59,612 bases of DNA. It comes from Pseudomonadota bacterium. GTDB taxonomy: Bacteria > Pseudomonadota > Alphaproteobacteria > Rhodospirillales > Magnetospirillaceae. Below are positions 8,761-16,203 of this stretch, in pieces; within the stretch, counting starts at the first letter, position 1; each line of letters begins with the position of its first letter. The stretch covers positions 1 to 59,612 of the forward strand of contig JAJZUL010000018.1 of assembly GCA_021848545.1 (NCBI GenBank), given 5' to 3'. The notes beneath the pieces are model-generated. The model saw only the letters and a list, made by a program, of their open reading frames with translations, was not told the DNA's origin and ran no database searches. The position numbers were made by a program, and so were the translations under genes.

Positions 8761-10215
8761 TTACTCTATCATAACCCGAAATGCATCGCTCTGGCCGACG
8801 ATCTGATTCGTGCGCTTGTTCAGGACGAACGCCTCGGCCAAGTGCACACCTCGGTATTTCAACTCCTCCCAGCGGCGGTTATCACTTTCCGGCTCCTCGA
8901 TTTGGCCACGCAAGCAGTTCACGGCCGCAGCCGCTTCGTCGGTATTCGTAATGCGCCAATGGATTGTGTAGGCTGCGGGATCGAGCGGCAAGCCATTGTT
9001 CGCCACAGCCTTGAAGTGCAGCCAGTACCCCGGTTGCAGCGGCTCGAGCGAATTGACCGTGCGTAACTGACTACCAAATTTGCTCCGGTGCAGATCGGCA
9101 CGGACTGAAACAGAGATTTGCTGACTTGCCGGCGCTCGTTTCCACTTCGGCGCCTCCATGTAGGATTTCCTGTTGAAGTTAGCCGGCAAGATGCACCGAC
9201 CGAACCGCTTAACCGCATCCACGAGATCCCCAGCAAACTGGGAAGCCTCAATCGACTGCCCCCGCACGTTGCCAACCAGCGCCTCGCTGACGGATTTTCC
9301 TTCGTTGAGCACAAAGCTGCGCGCGAAATCTTCGCCGAACACGCGCCGCCACTTGGCGATGCTCTCGGACCGGTCCTGCTCGTCGTAAGCATCATCGATC
9401 CATTCACGGTACGTATGGATCTTGTCTCGGAAGTTTGAATACTGATCATCGGTCCAGGCGTCGGCGAAGTTCTCGCTTGACAGGAATGGGTTCGTTACAG
9501 ACGGTTTTTTGAAATTCATCTGTAGCCAATCATCCAGTCTGCCGAATATCGTCTTGAGTGAAGTCGGTGTATCTGAAAAATATTCGCTTCCTTTGTCTTT
9601 TTCTTCGATTAGACAACCTAAAATGGTCGTGAGTAACACGGATGAACAGGTAAAACGAGTCTTGATGTCGCGCAGATACTTTATAAGACGCGTGCATTTT
9701 CGGAAGCTGTTACTTCCGGAACAGCTATTCTGCTCGACAAGCCAGTCGGTGTACTGTCGTGGCTCGGAGCGTTCGAATTGATTGCTATCGCGATTGCAAA
9801 CTTCATAGCGGACGAAGCCATCACGGTTCACCAGACAGGGGGCAACATCGATCTTCTTGTCGTTTGCATATGTGATCGTCACGCAGTGGGACCATCGTTT
9901 GACCATATCCCGATACGTAGAATTGGCTCGGAAAGCTTTGTAGAGCGTTTCGATATAGTTCTGCGCGCCCCAACCCCCAACTGGTTTCACGAATACGATC
10001 AGATCGGCGTCGAACTCGCCGCGATCGACCGGCTTGATGATCGTTTTATGAGCCCAGGAGCCTTGCTCCATCCAGCCGTGCAGATGCGGCTCCCAATCGG
10101 ATTCACGCACGGCGTTCTTGATTGCTTTGATGCTCGTTTCGAGATCGGCGACACGGGTGGCATTGAGGTTGACGGTATCTTTGAGGAAATCGTTAAAGAG
10201 ATCGACGCACTTCAT
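8761..10215 (-). CDS. SMODS-type CD-NTase (cGAS/DncV-like) with C-terminal sensor domain
   Basis: A 484-residue nucleotidyltransferase of the cGAS/DncV-like family that makes cyclic oligonucleotide alarms in CBASS anti-phage systems. The N-terminal SMODS domain has the GS turn (QGSWAHKT, residues 51-58), the DxD metal pair Asp69/Asp71 (GEFDADLIVFV) and a third acidic residue, Asp123 (KKIDVAPC), so it looks catalytically intact. The C-terminal 130 residues (YTIHWRITNT, then CLRGQIEEPE and YRGVHLAEAFVL) resemble the AGS-C sensor domain linked to SMODS enzymes. ATG 10215 overlaps the stop of the upstream membrane protein in an ATGA, so the two are translationally coupled. No Cap2/Cap3, HORMA or TRIP13 gene lies beside it. 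Codon use is visibly less GC-rich than in the neighbours, suggesting transfer. Confidence 0.88.
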   Translation of the reverse strand: MKCVDLFNDFLKDTVNLNATRVADLETSIKAIKNAVRESDWEPHLHGWMEQGSWAHKTIIKPVDRGEFDADLIVFVKPVGGWGAQNYIETLYKAFRANSTYRDMVKRWSHCVTITYANDKKIDVAPCLVNRDGFVRYEVCNRDSNQFERSEPRQYTDWLVEQNSCSGSNSFRKCTRLIKYLRDIKTRFTCSSVLLTTILGCLIEEKDKGSEYFSDTPTSLKTIFGRLDDWLQMNFKKPSVTNPFLSSENFADAWTDDQYSNFRDKIHTYREWIDDAYDEQDRSESIAKWRRVFGEDFARSFVLNEGKSVSEALVGNVRGQSIEASQFAGDLVDAVKRFGRCILPANFNRKSYMEAPKWKRAPASQQISVSVRADLHRSKFGSQLRTVNSLEPLQPGYWLHFKAVANNGLPLDPAAYTIHWRITNTDEAAAAVNCLRGQIEEPESDNRRWEELKYRGVHLAEAFVLNKRTNQIVGQSDAFRVMIE

Positions 10216-11069
10216 TGCCTGCTCTCCCGATCGTAGGCGCGGTCGTTCTGGTAGTCATTCCAGCGCTGATCGAGGTGCTTGCGCCGCGCCTGATAGACGA
10301 ACGGCACGATCTCAGGCGCCCCCTCGATCGCCGCGTTGTAGTCGGTCATCGCGAGCAGCACGTCTGACATCGGATAGCCGGCGCGGTCTGCGGTCATAAG
10401 CCGCTGACGGATCTTCTCAATATCCTTCGCCGCTGAGAGATGCGCCTGCCATGCACCCAACACATCGGACGAGAGCACGAATACAAGCGCCGCGAGAAAG
10501 ATACGGGCTATAATGAAAGCAGTATCTCGCGTGATATAAGGGGTCGTTACGATTGCGATAGCCAGCGCAACAACAGTAAATATGATTATGATTCCAAACA
10601 TAACCATCGCGCTTAGGCGGTGGAGTTCGTGACTGTAGAGCGCAGATTCTTCCAACATCTCCGCGAGGCGGGCCGCGCCAGGCACTTCTTTGCTCGCGTA
10701 GTAATTGAAATCGTCGTACTTCTTCGCCTGTTCGGAGCTAACAGTAAACCGCTCGCGGAGGCTTTGGATTTCGCTTGTTGAAAGCTGGTCTGGCAATCCG
10801 CCGAGCAAGAGCGCACCCCGGCGGGCTGCGTTTGCCGCTGATCGTGTGCGGAGGTAGAAGTAGTTTATCGTACACCATGCGATAAGCAGCGCGCCGGCCA
10901 AAACAGCGAGCGAATAGATCAGAACTTCCTCGGTTTCTGGAACAACGATCGAAATAGCGGCGGGCAGAGCAGCGGACAATTGCGTACCGAACAACCAGTT
11001 TCGCAGCCGCGCTGATTTTTTAAATTCGGCTCGCATATAACCGATGAGATTTTCGGAAGTGAGGCTCAT
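10212..11069 (-). CDS. Four-TM predicted pore-forming CBASS effector (S-4TM-like)
   Basis: A 285-residue membrane protein with two pairs of transmembrane helices (about residues 28-43 and 49-72, then 153-174 and 184-204) separated by an 80-residue soluble loop and followed by a basic, charged C-terminal tail. This plan and the DFNYYASKEVPGAARL...ESALYSHEL loop fit the S-4TM effectors described next to SMODS nucleotidyltransferases, which are predicted to open the inner membrane when the cyclic nucleotide binds. ATG 11069 follows GAGAGG; a TTG at 11084 is a weaker alternative. It is the first gene of the operon and overlaps the CD-NTase start by four bases. The assignment rests on topology and context, so it is less firm than that of its partner. 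Confidence 0.72.
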   Translation of the reverse strand: MSLTSENLIGYMRAEFKKSARLRNWLFGTQLSAALPAAISIVVPETEEVLIYSLAVLAGALLIAWCTINYFYLRTRSAANAARRGALLLGGLPDQLSTSEIQSLRERFTVSSEQAKKYDDFNYYASKEVPGAARLAEMLEESALYSHELHRLSAMVMFGIIIIFTVVALAIAIVTTPYITRDTAFIIARIFLAALVFVLSSDVLGAWQAHLSAAKDIEKIRQRLMTADRAGYPMSDVLLAMTDYNAAIEGAPEIVPFVYQARRKHLDQRWNDYQNDRAYDRESRQ

Positions 11070-11298
11070 GCCCCGGCCTCTCAAACGCCGTTTTTCCCCT
11101 TATTGTGGGGGGTAATGAGCCATCGCTGCAACCGTTAATTCGTCATTCTCCGACCATCACACGGCATCCTGCTCTGCGACGCAGCATATTGGGGCAGTCC
11201 GATTGTCGTATCCAGCCACGCACCCCCTTAACCCCCGGGGTTCGGGGCCCAAGGCCCCGAGCGGGTCCGGGCGGCAGCCCGATTGGTTTTTGCCTCCC
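11070..11298. other. Region upstream of the CBASS-like operon
   Basis: 229 bases between the start of the effector gene and the stop of the oxidoreductase operon. It must hold the promoter of the CBASS-like operon (minus strand) and contains twin-hairpin copy B. I see no convincing promoter consensus and no gene. Confidence 0.4.
11237..11283 (+). repeat. Twin-hairpin repeat, copy B
   Basis: 47 bases differing from copy C (38227) at one position and inverted relative to copy A (8637). It lies just beyond the stop codon of the oxidoreductase operon, so it may also act as that operon's terminator. Copies A and B bracket the CBASS-like operon as an inverted pair about 2.6 kb apart. Confidence 0.82.
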
Positions 11299-13002
11299 TT
11301 ACGGCTCCGCGATCATGCCGATGAAGCCGCACGGGCATTCGGCGGCGCACAGGCCGCAGCCTTTGCAATAATCGTAATCGAAGACGTAATGGCTGCCGTC
11401 CGAGGCGGTTTCCACGGTCTTGATGACGGCGCTGTCGGGACACAGCGTCCAGCAATTGTCGCAGGCCAGGCAATTGCCGCAGGACAGGCAGCGCCCGGCC
11501 TCGGCCAGGGCGTCGCCGGCCGACGGGCCGCCTTCGATTTCGGCGGAATCGTTGCGCTGGTCCAGCGGCAGGACCGGCAGGCGCAGGCGGGGCGCCGATT
11601 CGTAGTAGTGCAGGTTGAGGGTTTCGAAGGGGATGTCGGGGCGGCTTTCCAGCCTGGGCGTCAACCGTTGAAAGGCGGCGTCGATGCCCTCGGCCGCCCG
11701 GCGCCCGTCGCCGATGGCCGCCGAAACGGTGCCGCCGGGAAAATCCCGGGTCCAGTCGCGGGCATCGCCGCCGACGAAAACCCGCTCATGGTCGGCGATG
11801 CGGCCCCAGGGATCGGCGGTGAAATAATCGTGGGTTCCCAGCAGGGCTTCCACGCCGTCGGGATCGACCACCTCGCCGATGGCCGGGATCACCATATCCA
11901 CATGCAGCACCGTCTCTGTGCCTTCGAAGGCGATGCGGGATTTGCGGCCCTTGGCGTTGGGCAGCTTCTTCAGCCGCACCATTTCGACCCCCACCACCTT
12001 GGAGCCGCGCATGATCAGGCGCTGGATGGTGCGATGGGGATGGAACACCACCCCTTCCTCCATCGCCTGCTCCAATTCGCGGGGCACGACGTTGAGCACG
12101 TCGTCGGGATCGGTATCGGGACCGGGCAGTCCGGAGGCGGTGATCACATGAACCTCGGCGACCCCCGCCCGTTTCATCACCCGGGCGAGATCGACGGCGG
12201 TGTTGCCGCCGCCATGAATGACCACGGCGTTGGGGGTGGGCACGGCGCCCACCGCCAGCCATTCGCGCAGCAGGCCCAGCCCTTCGCGCAGATCGGCGGG
12301 CACGGCGCCGTCCACGTCCCAATGGCGGCTGCGGCCGGCGCCGATTCCGAGAAACACCGCGTCGAAATCGCGGCTCAGCTCCTCCAGAACCACGTCGCGG
12401 CCCAGGGCGACGCGCGGACGGAAATCGATGCCGGTGGCGAGGATGCGTTCGATTTCGCGGTCGAGCACGTCGCGGGGCAAACGGGTCGGCGGAATGGCCG
12501 ACCGCAGCAGGCCGCCGGCTTCGGGCTGGGAATCGAACAGGGTGACCTTGTAGCGGCGCCGCCGCAGGTGATAGGCCGCCGACAGACCGGCCGGCCCGGC
12601 GCCCACCACCGCCACATGACCGGGACGCATCGGCCCTTTTTCCACGGGATAGGCCCAGTTCTGGCGGATCGCCTCGTCGCCCAGCCAGCGTTCCAGACCG
12701 TGGATGGCGATGGCCTCGTCGTAATGGCCCCGGTTGCAGGCGCTTTCGCAGGGGTGCGGACAGACGCGGCCGCTGACCGCCGGCATGGGGTTCATCATAA
12801 CCAGCCGCGCCCACGCCTCGGCCGGATGGTTTTCCTGGAGCTTGGCCAGCCACGCCTGCTGGTCCTCGCCGGCCGGACAGACCTTGTGACAGGGGGCGGT
12901 GGCGTGCTTGTGGACCGGCCGCTCCGAGCGCCAGGTGCCGGTCTTGAAATCGAGCGAGGTTCCGGGACGGGCGAAGGCGCCCTCTGTCATGATGACGGGC
13001 AT
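11299..13002 (-). CDS. GltD-like FAD/NAD(P) oxidoreductase fused to 4Fe-4S ferredoxin domain
   Basis: A 567-residue electron-transfer subunit of the 2-oxoacid oxidoreductase encoded upstream. Residues about 35-110 carry the N-terminal iron-sulfur motif of glutamate synthase small subunits (CHKVCPAGEDQ, then GRVCPHPCESACNRG). Next come the FAD site VAVVGAGPAGLSAAYHL and a second nucleotide site, VVIHGGGNTAVDLARV. The last 70 residues hold two ferredoxin-like clusters (CLSCGNCLACDNCWTLCP and CKGCGLCAAECPCGF). A fusion of this kind lets the complex hand electrons to NAD(P) directly, as the separate subunits of phenylglyoxylate:NAD oxidoreductase (PadE-I) do. It starts 17 bases after the beta-subunit gene. 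The function as electron-output subunit is inferred from domains and operon. Confidence 0.87.
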   Translation of the reverse strand: MPVIMTEGAFARPGTSLDFKTGTWRSERPVHKHATAPCHKVCPAGEDQQAWLAKLQENHPAEAWARLVMMNPMPAVSGRVCPHPCESACNRGHYDEAIAIHGLERWLGDEAIRQNWAYPVEKGPMRPGHVAVVGAGPAGLSAAYHLRRRRYKVTLFDSQPEAGGLLRSAIPPTRLPRDVLDREIERILATGIDFRPRVALGRDVVLEELSRDFDAVFLGIGAGRSRHWDVDGAVPADLREGLGLLREWLAVGAVPTPNAVVIHGGGNTAVDLARVMKRAGVAEVHVITASGLPGPDTDPDDVLNVVPRELEQAMEEGVVFHPHRTIQRLIMRGSKVVGVEMVRLKKLPNAKGRKSRIAFEGTETVLHVDMVIPAIGEVVDPDGVEALLGTHDYFTADPWGRIADHERVFVGGDARDWTRDFPGGTVSAAIGDGRRAAEGIDAAFQRLTPRLESRPDIPFETLNLHYYESAPRLRLPVLPLDQRNDSAEIEGGPSAGDALAEAGRCLSCGNCLACDNCWTLCPDSAVIKTVETASDGSHYVFDYDYCKGCGLCAAECPCGFIGMIAEP

Positions 13003-13019
13003 CGGTTTTCCCCCTCTCG

Positions 13020-14003
13020 TCAGATGCGCGCGGACCCGCCGCGGCGCACCGTGTCGGCGCCGTCGGTGTCGTAAGGGTCAGTGCCCTCGCCGGCCAGCCC
13101 GTAGCGTTCGATATTGTAATCGGCCAGGGCCTGGAGATGTTCGCGCTCCTCGCGGGCGCGCGGATCGCCTTCGACGAACAGATGGGCGAACCGTCCCTGG
13201 CCTTTCAGGTAATCGGCCACCGGCACCGCCTTGCGGACCGGCATCACCGAAGCCACTTCGCCCCGTTCCAGTTCCACCAGCGGGAACAGGCCGCTTTGCA
13301 CCGCCAGCCGGGCGATGGCGATGGTGTGCGAACCGTCATGGCCCCAGCCCAGCGGACAGGGGGAATGAACCAGCAGGAAGGTGGGGCCTTCGATTTCCAT
13401 GGCCCGGCGCACCTTGCGGCGCAGATCCTGGGGATAGGCGACGCTGGCGCTGGCGGCATAGGGAATGTGGTGGGCGGCGATGATCGACAGCAGATCCTTT
13501 TTGAGGTGGCGCTTGCCCATGCGCTCGCGGCCCGGCGGCGAAGTGGTGGTGCGCGCCGCGTGCGGGGTCGAAGAGGATCGCTGGATGCCCGTGTTCATAT
13601 AGGCTTCGTTGTCGTAGCAGACGTAAAGCACGTTGTGCATGCGCTCCAGCATGCCCGACAGCGCCTGGAACCCGATATCGAAGGTGCCGCCGTCGCCGCC
13701 CTGGGCGATGACCTTGGTGCGCCGCCCCTGCGCCTTCAACGCCGATTCGACGCCGCTGGCCACGGCGGCGGCATTGGCGAACACCGAATGGATCCACGGC
13801 ACCCGCCATGCCGATTGCGGCCAGGCGGTGCTGAACACCTCCAGGCAGCCGGTGGCGTTGGCCAGGATGACGTCGGGGCCGGCGGCCTCGGTCACCAGCC
13901 GGGCGCCCAGCGCCTCGCCGCAGCCCTGGCAGGCGCGATGCCCGGCCTCCAGGCCGCTGAAGCGGGGCTGGCGGGCGCGCAAATCATGGACGGAGTCAGT
14001 CAT
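13020..14003 (-). CDS. 2-oxoacid:acceptor oxidoreductase, beta (TPP-binding) subunit
   Basis: A 327-residue PorB-type subunit, which binds thiamine pyrophosphate. It has the conserved early motif HRACQGCGEALGARL (residues about 22-36), the ANATGCLEVFS segment and the TPP/Mg site region AQGGDGGTFDIGFQALSG followed by YDNEAYMNTGIQ. The start ATG 14003 gives the normal family length; the frame stays open far upstream inside the alpha-subunit gene. It lies 14 bases behind the alpha gene. The substrate (pyruvate, 2-oxoglutarate or an aromatic 2-oxoacid) cannot be fixed from sequence. Confidence 0.9.
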   Translation of the reverse strand: MTDSVHDLRARQPRFSGLEAGHRACQGCGEALGARLVTEAAGPDVILANATGCLEVFSTAWPQSAWRVPWIHSVFANAAAVASGVESALKAQGRRTKVIAQGGDGGTFDIGFQALSGMLERMHNVLYVCYDNEAYMNTGIQRSSSTPHAARTTTSPPGRERMGKRHLKKDLLSIIAAHHIPYAASASVAYPQDLRRKVRRAMEIEGPTFLLVHSPCPLGWGHDGSHTIAIARLAVQSGLFPLVELERGEVASVMPVRKAVPVADYLKGQGRFAHLFVEGDPRAREEREHLQALADYNIERYGLAGEGTDPYDTDGADTVRRGGSARI

Positions 14004-14017
14004 CGCGCGAGCCTTTC

Positions 14018-15187
14018 TCACAAATCGGCGGGATCGAGCTTGGCCGGGTCGAGATCGAGAATATGGAACGGTTCCGGCGCGTCCTTGGCCAGGGCCACCA
14101 GACGGGTCCAGGCTTCCATCGGCACGTCGCGGCCGCCCAGCCCCAACGCCACCGCGTGGATTTTCGGCATCTTCGGCCCGTCGGCCAGCGCCGCCTTGAC
14201 CTCGGTGGCCAGAATCCCCCCCAGACCGGGCGACAGGGAGCGGTCGACCACCACCAGATGGCGCAATCCCGCGCAGGCGTCGATCAGCGCCTGGGCGGGA
14301 AAGGGCCGGAAGGTGCGCAGATTGATCAGCTTGGCCTTTTTGCCGCCCGGCAGGGTTTCCATGGCTTCGCGGAAGGTGGACACCACCGAGCCCATGGCCA
14401 GAACGCCGATTTTGGCGTCGGGATCGCCGTCCACGGTGAGCAGCCCGCCCGAGGCCCGCCCGGTCAGCGCCTGCCAATCGCGGTCGGCGGCGGCGATGAC
14501 GTCCAGGGCGCGGCAACTGGCCCGATGCTGGACGTGACGGATTTCGGTGAAATAGTCCGGCCCCACCAGGGTCCCCATGGACAGGGGATTGGCCGAATCC
14601 AGCCGGCGGGCGAAGGCGGGTTCGGGCAGATAGCGGTCCACCGTCTCCTGGTCGGGCATGTCCAGGGTTTCCAGGGTGTGGGTCAGCACGAAACCGTCGA
14701 CGCAGACCATCACCGGCAGGTCCAGATCCTGGGCGATGCGAAAGGCCTGGATGGTGGTATCGACCGCCTGCTGATTGTCGGTGCAATGAATCTGGATCCA
14801 GCCGGAATCGCGCACCGCCATGGAATCCTGATGGTCGTTCCAGATGTTGATGGGCGCGGACACGGCGCGGTTGGCGCAGGTCATCACCACCGGCAGACGC
14901 ATGCCGGCGATGTCATAGACCACCTCGGCCATCAACAGGATGCCCTGGGACGACGAAGCGGTATAGGCGCGCGAACCGGCCGCCGCCGCGCCCAGAACCA
15001 CCGAGGCGGCGGAAAATTCGCTCTCGACGCTGACCAGTTCGCAATGGAGCGCGCCGTCGGCCACCAGTTTCGAGATGTTCTCGACGATATGGGTCTGGGG
15101 GGTGATGGGATAGGCGGCGACCACGCCGGGGCGGCACATGCCGACGGCCCGCGCGATCGCCTGGGAGCCTTCGAGCGCGTCACGCAT
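14018..15187 (-). CDS. 2-oxoacid:acceptor oxidoreductase, alpha subunit
   Basis: A 389-residue PorA-type subunit with the pyrimidine-binding half of the TPP active site. It contains AAYPITPQTHIVE near residue 24 (the classical YPITP motif), ELVSVESEFSA with the catalytic Glu region, and ASSSQGILLMAE. The C-terminal transketolase-like domain has AMGSVVSTFREA. Its first eight bases overlap the end of the gamma gene, so the two are translationally coupled. It resembles both PorA and the alpha subunit of phenylglyoxylate dehydrogenase; I leave the symbol empty because the substrate is open. Confidence 0.9.
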   Translation of the reverse strand: MRDALEGSQAIARAVGMCRPGVVAAYPITPQTHIVENISKLVADGALHCELVSVESEFSAASVVLGAAAAGSRAYTASSSQGILLMAEVVYDIAGMRLPVVMTCANRAVSAPINIWNDHQDSMAVRDSGWIQIHCTDNQQAVDTTIQAFRIAQDLDLPVMVCVDGFVLTHTLETLDMPDQETVDRYLPEPAFARRLDSANPLSMGTLVGPDYFTEIRHVQHRASCRALDVIAAADRDWQALTGRASGGLLTVDGDPDAKIGVLAMGSVVSTFREAMETLPGGKKAKLINLRTFRPFPAQALIDACAGLRHLVVVDRSLSPGLGGILATEVKAALADGPKMPKIHAVALGLGGRDVPMEAWTRLVALAKDAPEPFHILDLDPAKLDPADL

Positions 15188-15746
15188 GGGCCATCCCCCC
15201 CCAGGAGGCGGCGGGCACCATCGCCGTCACCGTCTCCACCAGTTTGATGTTGCGGGCGAGGATATCGCCCTTGAAGCGGCGTTTGAGCGCGCCCACCAGG
15301 GATTCGGCCGGCAACAGGCCGGTGATCGCCAGGAACGCCGACAGCAACGCGACATTGGGCACGGGTTTGCCCAGAATGTCGGCGGCGAGCTGGCTGGCCG
15401 GCAGAGCCAGGACCGGATGGCCGGTCTCGCCCTCGATCTCGGCCGAGGCGCGGGGCGAGTTGACGACGATGCCCCCCTTGGGCTTCAACCCGTCGATGGT
15501 GGCCGGGATCGCCAGCAGCCCCGCGTCCTGCACCACCAGAAAGGCCGGCTCCGCCACCTGGCAGCGCCGCCCGATGGGGCGATCGGCGATGCGCACGAAG
15601 GCCGTCACCGGAGCGCCGCGGCGTTCGGCGCCGAAACTGGGAAAGGCCTGACAATTCCGGCCGGTCTCGAAGGCGGCGGTGGCGAGCAGATAGGCGGCCA
15701 CCACGTTGCCCTGACCGCCGCGACCGTGGATTCGGACCTCGATCAT
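15180..15746 (-). CDS. 2-oxoacid:acceptor oxidoreductase, gamma subunit
   Basis: A 188-residue PorG/PorC-type subunit, first gene of the four-gene operon gamma-alpha-beta-FAD/ferredoxin. It begins MIEVRIHGRGGQGNVVAAYL, the typical gamma-subunit start with its GRGGQG loop, and continues with FPSFGAERRGAPV, also characteristic. It contributes to the CoA-binding side of the enzyme. The promoter should lie in the repeat-rich gap beyond 15746. Confidence 0.9.
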   Translation of the reverse strand: MIEVRIHGRGGQGNVVAAYLLATAAFETGRNCQAFPSFGAERRGAPVTAFVRIADRPIGRRCQVAEPAFLVVQDAGLLAIPATIDGLKPKGGIVVNSPRASAEIEGETGHPVLALPASQLAADILGKPVPNVALLSAFLAITGLLPAESLVGALKRRFKGDILARNIKLVETVTAMVPAASWGGMAHA

Positions 15747-15843
15747 GGCGCCCCCTCCCCTGGAATCCGGCGTGACGATGGCGCGGAAGCGAATGGCCCG
15801 ACCACCTTCGATCGAGTGTACGCCCGATCGTTCTCCCCTGCAT

Positions 15844-16164
15844 CCCTGTTTACGAATATGTATATTTCCCTCAATCGCCGGGCGCGCGCGTCCGCGCGCT
15901 TGGCTATCCTCGCTTGCGCTGCGGCGGCCTAGGGGACGAAAGATTCATGATGCTTCCCCCCTCGTCATGGCCGGACTTGATCCGGCCATCCACGTGCTTC
16001 CGCATAAAAGTCATTGGAAACACGACGTGGGTGGCTGCCACCTGGATGCCCGTGTCAAGCACGGGCATGACGGGGAAAAGGCGGCTCTGTATCCTTTGAA
16101 TGAGTCGGTTGAATGAGTCGGTGCGCTAGTCGCTCCGCCCCAAGTCGCCTTCACCCGATTACCC
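15844..16164 (+). repeat. Intergenic repeat family R2, interrupted copy
   Basis: 15844-15932 and 16126-16164 together match the reverse complement of 51580-51700: TTTCCCTCA, then GGCTATCCTCGCTTGCGCT, CGGCGGCCT, CTAGTCGCTCCG and finally CGCCTTCACCCGATTACCC. The two halves are separated by a foreign 193-base segment. Confidence 0.75.
15933..16125. mobile_element. Small palindromic element inserted in repeat R2, with CTAG duplication
   Basis: CTAG is present at 15929-15932 and again at 16126-16129, and the DNA between is absent from the 51.6-kb copy. The insert carries the alphaproteobacterial palindromic unit whose ends are CGTCATG (15963-15969) and CATGACG (16066-16072). Inner hairpins are GGCCGGA/TCCGGCC and TGCCCGTG/GCACGGGCA. 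Next to it, GAATGAGTCGGTT is tandemly repeated (16098-16123). It has no coding capacity, so it would need a transposase in trans. Confidence 0.6.
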
Positions 16165-16203
16165 TGCGGAATCGTCTGTCGGCAACCAAAAGAATGTTTT
16201 TCA

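Larger units (their letters stand above)
15747..16203. other. 457-base intergenic region made of nested repeats
   Basis: No gene is supported. The stretch is almost wholly repeat: an outer element (15844-16164) that recurs inverted at 51580-51700, split by a 193-base insertion (15933-16125) flanked by CTAG. The promoter of the oxidoreductase operon has to lie in about 15747-15845. Confidence 0.6.

Noticed and set aside
8761-11069. Poly(A) polymerase or ordinary DNA polymerase beta-like nucleotidyltransferase
   Set aside because: The DxD-plus-third-Asp spacing, the AGS-C-like C-terminus and the coupled four-TM gene fit SMODS/CBASS; the minimal-CRISPR-polymerase type of Panoptes systems would show a GGDEF/palm-like signature, which is absent.
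11203-13074. 623-residue plus-strand open frame over the FAD/ferredoxin subunit
   Set aside because: Shadow of the oxidoreductase gene; it also runs through the twin-hairpin repeat. Similar shadows at 17694-19793, 46887-49502, 49762-51837 and 51929-53641 are rejected for the same reason.
15963-16072. Palindromic segment as an oxidoreductase-operon attenuator
   Set aside because: It is more than 200 bases upstream of the operon start and belongs to a repeat with target duplication; a mobile origin explains it better.
16098-16123. Tandem GAATGAGTCGGTT units as a CRISPR seed
   Set aside because: Only two directly adjacent copies, without spacers. No cas gene is present anywhere in the window.
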